A stretch of DNA of 64,000 nucleotides, taken from NCBI RefSeq assembly GCF_014651075.1, contig NZ_BMWE01000002.1:310001-374000 (forward strand), written 5' to 3'. The DNA is from Streptomyces djakartensis. GTDB taxonomy: Bacteria > Actinomycetota > Actinomycetes > Streptomycetales > Streptomycetaceae. How positions within the stretch are numbered: the stretch's first letter is position 1; every line of letters starts with the position of its first letter. The notes under the pieces were generated by a model. It had not been told where the DNA came from. It saw only the letters and a list, made by a program, of their open reading frames with translations, and searched no databases. A program made the position numbers and the translations under genes. This document shows positions 47,601 through 55,775 of the stretch, piece after piece.

Positions 47601-48230
47601 TCACGTGTGGGCGCCGTGCCCCGTCGTGGGGGCGGGTGTGTGGGCGATGAGGTGGCGCACGAGGGTCAGCAGGGTCTGGACCCCGGAACTGGAGATCCGG
47701 GCGTCGCAGCGCACGACGGGGATGTCCTCGGTCAGGTCGAGCGCGGCGCGCACCTCCTCGGGGTCGTAGCGGTAGGCACCGTCGAACTCGTTGACGGCCA
47801 CGATGAATTCGAGACCGCGCTGCTCGAAGAAGTCGACGGCCGCGAAGCAGTCCTGCAGCCGGCGGGTGTCGGCGAGGATGACCGCACCCAGCGCGCCGGC
47901 GCACAACTCGTCCCACATGAACCAGAACCGCTCCTGGCCGGGAGTGCCGAACAGGTAGAGCACGTGTTCCCGGTCGAGCGTTATCCGGCCGAAGTCCATG
48001 GCCACGGTCGTCTCGACCTTGTTCTCGATCCCGTCGAGGTTGTCGGTCGCGGCGCCGACAGTGGTGAGCAGCTCCTCCGTGCTGAGCGGCGCGATCTCGC
48101 TGACCGCGCCGACGAAGGTCGTCTTGCCCACGCCGAACCCGCCCGCCACCAGGATCTTCAGTGCGGTGGGGAACGGGTCCGAGCCGCGGCCGGGCCCGGC
48201 GGCGTAGTCAGAGCTGTCGTCGTAGTCCAT
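47601..48230 (-). CDS. cvnD: Conservon GTPase/ATP-binding protein CvnD
   Basis: 209 residues. The P-loop GGFGVGKTTFVGAVSEI is at about residues 30-46, and the switch region is LYLFGTPGQERFWFMWDEL. NKxD reads VNEFDG. This is the MglA-like small GTPase of Streptomyces conservons, thought to work with the CvnA sensor and CvnB roadblock protein like a membrane-bound G-protein system. Overlaps cvnC by 23 bp. Confidence 0.94.
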   Translation of the reverse strand: MDYDDSSDYAAGPGRGSDPFPTALKILVAGGFGVGKTTFVGAVSEIAPLSTEELLTTVGAATDNLDGIENKVETTVAMDFGRITLDREHVLYLFGTPGQERFWFMWDELCAGALGAVILADTRRLQDCFAAVDFFEQRGLEFIVAVNEFDGAYRYDPEEVRAALDLTEDIPVVRCDARISSSGVQTLLTLVRHLIAHTPAPTTGHGAHT

Positions 48231-48585
48231 CGAGCACTGCCTCCAGAAGGGCCCGGTCCGTCGGGTTGTGGTGGAACGCGGGGGGCTTGGTGGTCAGCGC
48301 CCCGCAGTCGACGAGGTCCGCCAGCAGCACCTTGGTGACGGCCACCGGCAGTTTCAGATGGGCGGCGACCTCGGCGACCGGGACGGGCGCGCGGCACAGG
48401 TCGAGCGCCTGCGCGTGCTCGGGGCCGAGATAGCCGAGGGGGGTCGCCCCGGTGGCCATCAGCTGCGACATCAGGTCGAGCGCGACGGTCGGACGGGTAC
48501 GGCCGTTGCTGACCGTGAACGGGCGTACCAGCCGCCCGGCCGCGTCGTCGAGCCAGGGCCCGTCGCCGGCCGCCGTCACGCTCAA
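48208..48585 (-). CDS. cvnC: Conservon DUF742 protein CvnC
   Basis: 125 residues. LVRPFTVSNGRTRP and the middle helix-turn-helix-like stretch (EHAQALDLCRAPVPVAEVAAHLKLPVAVTKVLLADLVD) are the DUF742 signature. Role in the conservon is uncertain; the fold resembles a winged helix. Start overlaps the cvnB stop by four bases. Confidence 0.94.
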   Translation of the reverse strand: MSVTAAGDGPWLDDAAGRLVRPFTVSNGRTRPTVALDLMSQLMATGATPLGYLGPEHAQALDLCRAPVPVAEVAAHLKLPVAVTKVLLADLVDCGALTTKPPAFHHNPTDRALLEAVLDGLRRQL

Positions 48586-49016
48586 GGCCTCATCGCCGGG
48601 GATTCGACGGACTGCTGGCGGGGAGCGGTCACCAGGTACGGGCGGACGCTCTTGACCAGCATCGCCATCTCGTAGCCGAGCACCGCCGCGTCGGCCTCTC
48701 GCCCGGCGAGCACGGCCAGGCAGGTGCCGGAGCCCGCCGTGGTGACGAACAGCAGCGTCGAGTCGAGTTCGACCACGACCTGCCGTACGTCGCCACCGTC
48801 TCCGAAGCGGACGCCGGCGCTGCGGCCAAGGGAGTACAGACCGGAGGCCAGGGCGGCCATGTGGTCGGCGCTGTCCGGGTCGAGTCCGTGCACGGACTTC
48901 ACGAGCCCGTCGCAGGACAGGAGCACGGCGGCGGTCGTGTGCGGTACGCGCTGCACGAGGCCGCTCATCAGCCAGTCGAGATCGGATACGTGGGCGGTCG
49001 GCGCATCGCTCGCCAT
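48582..49016 (-). CDS. cvnB: Conservon roadblock/LC7 protein CvnB
   Basis: 144 residues from ATG 49016 with AAGGAG about 11 bases upstream. LDWLMSGLVQRVPHTTAAVLLSCDGLVKSVHG is the roadblock/LC7 motif, and the rest completes the alpha/beta fold. Roadblock proteins regulate the partner GTPase. Confidence 0.93.
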   Translation of the reverse strand: MASDAPTAHVSDLDWLMSGLVQRVPHTTAAVLLSCDGLVKSVHGLDPDSADHMAALASGLYSLGRSAGVRFGDGGDVRQVVVELDSTLLFVTTAGSGTCLAVLAGREADAAVLGYEMAMLVKSVRPYLVTAPRQQSVESPAMRP

Positions 49017-49072
49017 GGTGGATCGACTCCTTGGGTTACGAAGGTCTGCGGGAGCGCTGGGGGCGGGGGTCG

Positions 49073-51124
49073 TCATCCGGTGGGGGTGCTCCCGTCGTGC
49101 CGGGTGACGGTGTGGTCGGACATCGGGTTCCTGTGCGCGGACTCCAGGTGCGTCGGCTCCGTGGACGCCGGCTCCACGGACGTCTCATCCAGGTGCCCCG
49201 GCTCGCTGTGGGCCGCCCGCGCCTCGTCCCACGCCGTGTTCTCGGTCTCCAGGTGCTGCTGCGCCTCGGCGAGGCTGATGCCGCGCTGGAAGGCCGCCAT
49301 CAGGCCGGGGTCGTGGCCGGCGAGGTGGTCGGGGTCCTGGCGCGGTGCCGGGCCGTCGCGCAGCTGGGGCGCGATGTGTTCCTGGGCGCGGCGGCGGGGC
49401 AGTTGCGGCTTGCCCATGGTGCCGCGCACGGCGCCGTTGCGGGGGGCGGGCGGCGTGGTCACGTTCTCGGCGAGGAGCTGACGGTCGTCGGGCCGGATGC
49501 CGGGCCGCGCCTCGGCCGGGTTGGGACGCTCACGACGGGTGCCGCGCACGGGCAGGGGCGTGTGCGGGCCACTCGCCGGGCTGCCCTGCGGGGCTTGCTG
49601 GGCTCCGTGCCGGTATCCGGCGGGTGTGGCCGGTGCCGCGAGCGGGGCCGGCGACGGTGAGCCGGACGCGGGCACCGACGCGAGCGGGAATCCGGCGACG
49701 GACGCCGCACGGGGGTCGGGCGCATCCCCGAACGGCCCGTCGGGTACCGCGCCTCCGAGCGGCTTGTCCGCCCCGGCCCCGTCCTCCTGCCCCTGCGTGT
49801 GCTGCCCGTCATGCTCGGGCCGGCCGTGCTGCCGCACCGGCACCGCCAGCCGGTCCGTGCCCGCCGGCCCGACATCCGGCAGGTCCGCGCCGTCCCCGGG
49901 CGCCTTCGGCTCCGGCCCCAGCAGCGCCTGCGGCACGACGAGCACGGCCTGCACCCCGCCGTAGATGTTGGTCTGGAGGCGGACGGTGATGCCGTGCCGC
50001 CGGGCCAGCTGCGAGACGACGAACAGCCCGATGCGGCCGTCCGCGAGCAGCCGCGCGACGTTCACCTGGTCGGGGTCGGCGAGCAGCGCGTTCATCCGCG
50101 TCTGCTCCTCCAGGGGCATGCCCAGGCCGCGGTCCTCGACCTCGACGGCGAGCCCGGAGGTGACGAGGCCCGCGCGCAGCAGCACCTGGGTGTGCGGGGC
50201 GGAGAACACCGTGGCGTTCTCGACGAGTTCGGCCAGCAGGTGGATGACGTCGGCCACCGCGTGCCCGCGCAGGGTGCCGTCGATCGGCGGCACCAGCTTG
50301 ACCCGCGAGTACTGTTCGACCTCGGCGATGGCCGAGCGCAGCACCTCGGTCATGGAGACCGGGTTGCTCCACTGGCGGCGGGAGGCGGCCCCGCCGAGCA
50401 CCGCGAGGTTCTCGGCGTGGCGGCGGATGCGGGTGGCCAGGTGGTCGACATGGAAGAGCCCCTTGAGCAGTTCGGGGTCCTCCATCTCGTTCTCGAGCTC
50501 GTCGAGGATGGAGATCTCCCGGTGCACCAGTGACTGCAGGCGCCGGGCGAGATTGACGAAGACGTCGAGCTTCTGTTCGCTGCCCGTCTGGCTGGAGAGC
50601 TGCGAGGCCTGGACGACGGCGGTGACGGCACAGTGGTGTGCCCGGGCCAGATCCGCGGCGAGGAGTTCCACGTCGTCGGCGTCCTCGGCGGTGCCGCCGC
50701 GGGGGCTCTCGGGGCTGTTCTGCGGCGGTCCGTCGCCGCGGCGCAGTGTCTCGACCAGGGCGCGCAGGTCGGCCTCGCGCCGCGTGGTGGTGCGGCGCAG
50801 CACTGCGATGCGGTCGTGCAGGGACCTGGCGGCGCGGTTGGCGGCCACCGCCGCGACGACGATGCCGACCAGGGTCACCGAGACCGCCCCGGCGAGCACG
50901 GCCCACAGCGTGAGGCCCGGCCGTGCTCCGGTGGACCGGATGACGAAGAGTACGGCCGCACAGCCGCTGAGGGCGACGGCGACGGGGGGCAGCACGGCGA
51001 TCCGCAGCAGTTGGGGCCGTATGTGGGTCTCGGGCAGCGCGGGTGCGGTGCGGGCGGGCGGCCGCCCGTGCCGGCCGCCCTCACGGCGGTCTGCGTGTGC
51101 GGCCGGGGCGCGGAAGTGAGACAT
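49073..51124 (-). CDS. cvnA: Conservon sensor histidine-kinase-like protein CvnA
   Basis: 683 residues from ATG 51124. Two membrane spans (about 39-66 and 71-97) are followed by a coiled coil, a helical dimer region, and an ATPase domain (LAELVENATVFSAP, EVEDRGLGM, DGRIGLFVVSQLARRHG at about 300-420). Residues 450-683 are low-complexity, rich in Pro/Gly/Ala/Arg, as in other CvnA proteins. No clear phosphoacceptor His box is seen (candidate HRE in the coiled coil), so it may signal through the CvnB/D proteins rather than phosphotransfer. First gene of the conservon. Confidence 0.92.
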   Translation of the reverse strand: MSHFRAPAAHADRREGGRHGRPPARTAPALPETHIRPQLLRIAVLPPVAVALSGCAAVLFVIRSTGARPGLTLWAVLAGAVSVTLVGIVVAAVAANRAARSLHDRIAVLRRTTTRREADLRALVETLRRGDGPPQNSPESPRGGTAEDADDVELLAADLARAHHCAVTAVVQASQLSSQTGSEQKLDVFVNLARRLQSLVHREISILDELENEMEDPELLKGLFHVDHLATRIRRHAENLAVLGGAASRRQWSNPVSMTEVLRSAIAEVEQYSRVKLVPPIDGTLRGHAVADVIHLLAELVENATVFSAPHTQVLLRAGLVTSGLAVEVEDRGLGMPLEEQTRMNALLADPDQVNVARLLADGRIGLFVVSQLARRHGITVRLQTNIYGGVQAVLVVPQALLGPEPKAPGDGADLPDVGPAGTDRLAVPVRQHGRPEHDGQHTQGQEDGAGADKPLGGAVPDGPFGDAPDPRAASVAGFPLASVPASGSPSPAPLAAPATPAGYRHGAQQAPQGSPASGPHTPLPVRGTRRERPNPAEARPGIRPDDRQLLAENVTTPPAPRNGAVRGTMGKPQLPRRRAQEHIAPQLRDGPAPRQDPDHLAGHDPGLMAAFQRGISLAEAQQHLETENTAWDEARAAHSEPGHLDETSVEPASTEPTHLESAHRNPMSDHTVTRHDGSTPTG

Positions 51125-51573
51125 CGGTGTCCTGCTACTGGTCCGTCGGGACTGGGTGCCAGGGGGGCTTGCGAGGGTGCGCCCGGGCTCACGCGGCCGC
51201 TTCCGCGCGCCCCGAGCAGAGCGCCCCGGGCCGCCCCGTTTGTGCGTGGCTCGGACGCGCCCGGATTCCGGGTGCGGTGCCCCGGAAGCCGCGGGGGTGC
51301 CCGGACCGGCGTCGGTCGTGCGCGGGCAACGGGGATCCTCCTCGCGTCGACCCCCTCGTCCGCCCTGCGCCTGCACGTGCCGGTCCCCACTCCCTGATCC
51401 GTCTGACTCCCGACGGACACTGACAGTAGTCGTCAGCGCATCATGTGCGGTGGGCAGTTGACAAACTCATAGGGCAAGCGTCCTGCTCTGGTATGAGGCC
51501 TCGCACGACAGACCGATAACCCCCGGACACAGTCGGCCGCGAACGAAGGAATTTCGATCCGTCCTGGTCAGAA
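51125..51573. other. Non-coding stretch upstream of the conservon
   Basis: About 450 bases with no convincing gene. It must contain the cvnA promoter. A TTGACA at 51458-51463 reads rightward away from any gene. A small CTGAC/GTCAG dyad lies near 51420. The rest is a plain GC-rich spacer with frames that only mirror the composition. Confidence 0.5.
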
Positions 51574-51646
51574 GCGGACACCGGACCGACGGCGAGGGCC
51601 GGGGAGCCTGTCGCTCCCCGGCCCTCGCCGTCGGCCCGGTGTCCGC
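51574..51646 (-). terminator. Very long hairpin terminator of the hydrazine operon
   Basis: 33-bp stem (51574-51606 with 51614-51646) with one mismatch and a seven-base loop, beginning six bases after the stop of the last operon gene. It is unusually long and stable compared with the 11-14-bp terminators elsewhere in the window. Confidence 0.85.
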
Positions 51647-51651
51647 CCGGG

Positions 51652-53715
51652 TCAGCCCGCCGGAAGCGCCTCGGGGTCCTCCGTGGCCTTCTCGCCCTCC
51701 CACTCTTCGTCACTCAACGTATCGGTCTGGCCATGACTGCCGCGGCTGTTCAGGCCTTGACCGTGGCAGACGCGGTCGGCCAGCTCGGCCGCCGCCTCGG
51801 CCGCCGCCGGAGCCGACTTGAACCCGGAGCCCGACCAGCCCGCCGCCACCACGGTGCGCGGAATGCCGGGCACGGGTCCCAGCAGAGGTGCCGGACTGAC
51901 GTACAGGTCGCGGCCGCGAACGCTGGTGAGCGCCTTCGCCCCGGTCAGGAACGGCAGCCGCGGACCTGCCCGTTCCCGGAGCAGGTCGATCTGATCCGAC
52001 GTCAGGACGGTGTCGGCGGCGGGCGGCACGTTCCACTCCTCCACCGGAAATCCGGCCAGCACCGCGTCCAGGCCGTCGGGCCGCGCCCACATCCCGGTGG
52101 TCAGGTCGACCAGCGCGGGGAACGGGTCGCCCCCCGTGCCGGACGGCCGCTCGAAGATCGCGTACTGGATTCGCTTGGTGCGGGCCGTGTGCCCGGCCGG
52201 CCAGTGCTCACCGAGCAGTTCGGGCGTGCCGCAGCCCGCTGCCAGCACCGCCGCCGCCGCGTGCAGGTGACCGTCCACGACGACTTCGGAACCGGAGCCG
52301 GCGGCCAGCGTCCGGATGGCGGTGCCGTGCACGATGTGCGCCCCGGCACGGCGCGCCCGGTCCGTCATCGCGGCCAGCGCCACGGCCGCCACCGCGTACC
52401 CGCCACCCGGCTCCCACACCGCGCCCTCAAGACCTCCGCCCTCGATCAGCGGCCAGCGGCGGGTCACGTCGTCGATGTCCAGGACCTCGGCGGCAAGGCC
52501 CCCGGCGACCAGGTCGGCGACTCCCTCGTCCGCGGCGGCCCTGCCCCCCGGGCCGAACAGGACCAGCGCGCCGGTCCTGCGGAAACCATGGGCGGCCGCC
52601 CGCTCCTCACGGCCCCACAGAAGCTGGAACGATCTGATCGCCCGGGCCCGCTCGGCGGGGTCGGCCTCAAAGGCCCGCACCAGTGCCCCGGACACCGTGC
52701 TGGCGGCGTCTCCACCACCGTCCAGCAGCGCCACCGACCGTCCGCGCTCCGCGACTTCGGCCGCCGTCGCCCTGCCGACCACGCCCGCTCCGACCACTGC
52801 CACGTCGAAGGAACCCCGAGACGTGGGAGGGGCCGCGACGGGCAGCACCTCCCAGCCGGCGCCGGGTGAACCCTGCACCGGCTCGCCCCGCGCGTCCAGC
52901 ACCCAGGCCAGTTCGCCCCGCACGGTCTGCACCAGCCGCTCGCCACGGCGCTCCGGATGCTTGCCGAGAGCTCCCGCCAACGCCGCGCAGGCCGCCACCA
53001 CCCGCGCCGATGGTCCTCCGGCCAGCCGGGCGACCCGCACGCCCTCGACGGCGGCCCCGGCGAGCTCGGCGAACTCGGGTACGTCGCAGTCGTCGGTGGC
53101 GACGATCCACTGTCCCGGCTCCAGCGGCGTACGGCTCCGCAGCAGCGCGGCCGCCCCGTGGTGGACACCGCAGAGCGCGACCGCCGCCCCCTCGGCCGCG
53201 TGCCACCGGGAGTGCACACCGACCCGCAGTTCCGGCTCGGCGGCCTCCCGCAGGAGTCCGGCGAGGCGCAGCCCGTAGCCGGTACCGTCGTGCACCACGT
53301 CCAGGCGCTCGTACCCCTGCTCGCGGCAGGCCGCCACCACGGCCGCGGCCTGCCCGGCGTCGTCGGAGCACAACCTCAGCGCGAGGCCGTCGGACCCGTC
53401 GAGCAGCCCGGGTGCCGTGGCGAGCGGCAGCAGCACCGGCAACCGGTGCTCCCGGTAGACCGGCAGCGCCTCGCGGGCACCGAGGCTGTTGAAGTGGCCG
53501 ACGACCGCGGCGAATCCGCCGTCGGTGACGATCTCGTCCGCCCTGACCCGGCCCTGCTCCGCGTCACCCTGGTCGTCGAAGAACTCCCACTCGACGGGGG
53601 CCCGGCGCACCGAGTCGACCGCGCTGCTCAGGAGTTCGCCCCAGGCGGCGCGTGGCCCGCTGAAGGGCCCCACCACGGCCACCCGGGGGCGCCGGCGCGC
53701 ATCCCGTACTCGCAT
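51652..53715 (-). CDS. FAD-dependent DAO-family oxidoreductase fused to an N-terminal periplasmic-binding-protein-like domain
   Basis: 687 residues in two parts. Residues 9-295 are a type I substrate-binding fold of the branched-amino-acid kind (VAVVGPFSGPRAAWGEL, GHFNSLGAREALPVYREHRLPVLLPLATAPGLL, GTGYGLRLAGLLREAA), with no signal peptide, so it stays in the cytosol. Residues 303-660 form a DAO flavoenzyme: GAGVVGRATAAEVAERG, VLAAGCGTPELLG, and the C-terminal VVAAGWSGSGFKSAPAAAEAAAEL. In s56-p1 biosynthesis a flavoenzyme (Spb39, as I recall) oxidatively cleaves the lysine-hydrazine adduct; this is the candidate here. The fused domain may hold a lysine-like substrate or product. It is the last gene of the operon, six bases after the MetRS-like gene. 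Confidence 0.85.
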   Translation of the reverse strand: MRVRDARRRPRVAVVGPFSGPRAAWGELLSSAVDSVRRAPVEWEFFDDQGDAEQGRVRADEIVTDGGFAAVVGHFNSLGAREALPVYREHRLPVLLPLATAPGLLDGSDGLALRLCSDDAGQAAAVVAACREQGYERLDVVHDGTGYGLRLAGLLREAAEPELRVGVHSRWHAAEGAAVALCGVHHGAAALLRSRTPLEPGQWIVATDDCDVPEFAELAGAAVEGVRVARLAGGPSARVVAACAALAGALGKHPERRGERLVQTVRGELAWVLDARGEPVQGSPGAGWEVLPVAAPPTSRGSFDVAVVGAGVVGRATAAEVAERGRSVALLDGGGDAASTVSGALVRAFEADPAERARAIRSFQLLWGREERAAAHGFRRTGALVLFGPGGRAAADEGVADLVAGGLAAEVLDIDDVTRRWPLIEGGGLEGAVWEPGGGYAVAAVALAAMTDRARRAGAHIVHGTAIRTLAAGSGSEVVVDGHLHAAAAVLAAGCGTPELLGEHWPAGHTARTKRIQYAIFERPSGTGGDPFPALVDLTTGMWARPDGLDAVLAGFPVEEWNVPPAADTVLTSDQIDLLRERAGPRLPFLTGAKALTSVRGRDLYVSPAPLLGPVPGIPRTVVAAGWSGSGFKSAPAAAEAAAELADRVCHGQGLNSRGSHGQTDTLSDEEWEGEKATEDPEALPAG

Positions 53716-53721
53716 CGGCCG

Positions 53722-55317
53722 TCAGCTCCCGAAGACCGGGCCGTCCGGCAGCGTGAGCACCGTCCCCGCCGGGGGCGGGGTCAGCGCCGCCGCGTCCACG
53801 CGCCGTCCGGGGTCCCATCCCAGGACCTCGCTGAGCCGGGCGGCGCCCATGGGGACGATCGGGGCCGCCCAGGCAGCCAGCGCCGACGCCACGGCGAGTT
53901 CACCACTGAGGGCGGCCCGGTACGCGTCGCGGCCCGCTGGGCGCTCCCGCTCGTGGCGGTGGACGTGTCCGAAGTCGGCCCCGAGGCACACGACTTCGTC
54001 GAGGAGAGCGACCGCGCGGCGGGTGTCGAACCCCTCGACGGAGTACGCCTCGCGCAGCTCGTGGCAGAGGCGGGTGAGGCGTGCCTCGAGCAGCTTCCAG
54101 CCGTCGGCTCCGGCCGGTCGCTCGGCCGGGGCGACGCCGCCCGTCTCCACGCGTACGGCCTCCATCAGGCGGTTCAGCCAGTCGTTCCACACGGTGTCGA
54201 GGTGCTCGCGAGCCCGGACGAGGTCGCCGCGACTGAAGCTGGTCTGCCGGCCGTTGGGCCGGTCCCGCAGCACGTGGAAGCGCAGGGCGTCGGCGCCCCC
54301 CTCCTTCAGCGCCTCCAGCGCCCACACCGCGTGCCGGCGGCTCGTGGAGAACTTCTTCCCCTCCAGCCGGTAGAACTCGTTGACGATGAACGCCCTGGCC
54401 AGCGGCATCTCCGGGTCCCAGGCCATGAAGAGCGCCGGGAAGAGCACGGCGTGGAAGTAGCCGTTGTCGTAGCCGAAGAACTGGATGGGACCGACGGAGG
54501 GCCGGGCGGAGTCGGGATCGCACTGCAGGAGGTACCCGGGCGCCATCTCGAACCACACGAAGGTCCGCTGGTCCTCGAAGCCGGGCACGGTCACCGGGAC
54601 ACCCCAGTCGGAGGGGTGACTGACCGCGATCTCCGGCATGCCGTCCCCGAGCATCCGCTCGCACAGCGCCCGCAGGTGCGGCGGCATCAGCGTGTCCCGC
54701 CAGAAGCGGGCCAGTCGGTCGGCGAAGGGCGCCAGCGGCAGGTAGAGGCGGGTCTGCGGGCGCAGCTCGGCCGCCGCGCCGCACACGACGCAGTGCGGAT
54801 CGACCAGGTCGCCGCAGTCGTTGGGCCGGCCGCACGGCTCGCAGGCGTTGCCGTTGGAGCTGCTGCCGCAGTGCGGACACCCTCCGGTGACATACGCCTC
54901 GTAGAGCCAGCGGTCGCAGGGCACGCAGTAGGGGAGCGGCCGGGTGCGGGGCACCAGCACTCCGTTGTCGTACAGCTTCTGGAAGAACGTCTGGACGAAC
55001 TCGGCGTACCCCGGATCGCGGCGCGGCGCGACCAGCCGGTCGAAGTCGGCTCCGGCGAGTTCCCAGCCGCGGGTGATGCGCTCGCCGTTGAGGTCCGCCA
55101 CCTCCTCGCCGGTGTGTCCGTCGAGTTCCCCGCGCACGGCGACGTAGCTCTGGTGGTCGTCGAGGCCACTGGTCATCAGGACGCGCTCGCGCTCGGCGAG
55201 GACGAAGCGGCGCAGCACGTCGGCGCCGAGGTAGGGGCCCGCCAAGTGGCCCACGTGCAGTTCGCCGTTGGGCGTCGGCGGAGTCGCGGTGATCCAGGTG
55301 AGGGTGGACGCGCTCAT
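53722..55317 (-). CDS. Methionyl-tRNA-synthetase-like N-N bond-forming ligase
   Basis: 531 residues, a class I synthetase body. The ATP site is NGELHVGHLAG (HVGH, residues 21-24), the KMSKS-like loop is KFSTSR (322-327), and paired cysteines at 131/134, 147/150, 159/162 and 176/179 form zinc knuckles. The C-terminal anticodon-binding helical region is short. In a biosynthetic operon such paralogues do not charge tRNA: joined to a cupin they activate an amino acid (glycine) and condense it with N-hydroxylysine to form an N-N bond. The start overlaps the cupin stop by four bases. A second housekeeping MetRS must exist elsewhere. Confidence 0.9.
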   Translation of the reverse strand: MSASTLTWITATPPTPNGELHVGHLAGPYLGADVLRRFVLAERERVLMTSGLDDHQSYVAVRGELDGHTGEEVADLNGERITRGWELAGADFDRLVAPRRDPGYAEFVQTFFQKLYDNGVLVPRTRPLPYCVPCDRWLYEAYVTGGCPHCGSSSNGNACEPCGRPNDCGDLVDPHCVVCGAAAELRPQTRLYLPLAPFADRLARFWRDTLMPPHLRALCERMLGDGMPEIAVSHPSDWGVPVTVPGFEDQRTFVWFEMAPGYLLQCDPDSARPSVGPIQFFGYDNGYFHAVLFPALFMAWDPEMPLARAFIVNEFYRLEGKKFSTSRRHAVWALEALKEGGADALRFHVLRDRPNGRQTSFSRGDLVRAREHLDTVWNDWLNRLMEAVRVETGGVAPAERPAGADGWKLLEARLTRLCHELREAYSVEGFDTRRAVALLDEVVCLGADFGHVHRHERERPAGRDAYRAALSGELAVASALAAWAAPIVPMGAARLSEVLGWDPGRRVDAAALTPPPAGTVLTLPDGPVFGS

Positions 55318-55718
55318 GCCTCGTCCCCGTTCTTCGGGTTCTGCGGGTTCTGCGGGTTCTGCGGGTTCTGCGGGTTCTCCGGCTCGTGCAGGGGCCAGTA
55401 GAAGGAGACCCAGCTGAGGCCGGTGTCACCGGAGCTGTGCACGACGTGGGTCTGGTTGCGGGGAATGACCAGCACCGTGCCGGTGTCGATGGCGGCGCTC
55501 TCCTCGCCGACGTCGACCGTGCCCCGGCCGCCCAAGGTGATCATCACCTCGTCCTGGTCGTGGCAGTCGGGCGCGGATCTGTCTCCTGGGGACAGGAAGC
55601 AGGCCATGGCGCCGAAGGGCGGCTCCTCGCCCTGTCCGGCCCAGGGCACCAGGCGCTGGCAGGCCATGCCGAACTCCTGGGCGGCGTTCTCTTCGTGGAT
55701 ACGGAACGTCCTGATCAT
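55314..55718 (-). CDS. Stand-alone cupin, partner of the MetRS-like ligase
   Basis: 134 residues, single cupin barrel. Metal ligands are visible as HDQDE (His53, Glu57) and His91 in PRNQTHVVH. The tail is a run of NPQ triplets (residues 114-130, ENPQNPQNPQNPQNPKN) encoded by 9-bp repeats. In known hydrazine-forming enzymes (Spb40 type) a cupin and a MetRS-like part are one polypeptide; here they are two genes overlapping by ATGA, and the repeat tail sits where the fused linker would be. Likely holds zinc and catalyses rearrangement of the N-acyloxy intermediate into a hydrazine. Confidence 0.88.
   Translation of the reverse strand: MIRTFRIHEENAAQEFGMACQRLVPWAGQGEEPPFGAMACFLSPGDRSAPDCHDQDEVMITLGGRGTVDVGEESAAIDTGTVLVIPRNQTHVVHSSGDTGLSWVSFYWPLHEPENPQNPQNPQNPQNPKNGDEA
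55330..55383. repeat. Six 9-bp tandem repeats at the cupin 3' end
   Basis: Six units of TTCTGCGGG-type sequence, four identical in a row with one-base variants at the ends, coding Asn-Pro-Gln repeats in the cupin tail. As an in-frame microsatellite it can change length without breaking the frame. Confidence 0.9.
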
Positions 55719-55775
55719 GTGCCTCTCGTTCTCTCAGCACGCGCTTGTGGGGCGTCCATCGGTCCTGGTCGGCTG

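Noticed and set aside
53722..55317. Second housekeeping or antibiotic-resistant methionyl-tRNA synthetase
   Set aside because: A resistance MetRS is possible in principle, but the KFSTSR loop, short anticodon region and coupling to a cupin and N-hydroxylase fit the biosynthetic paralogue much better.
55330..55383. CRISPR or phage-type direct repeats
   Set aside because: Units are 9 bp without spacers and in frame with the cupin gene. No CRISPR array or cas gene is seen in the window.
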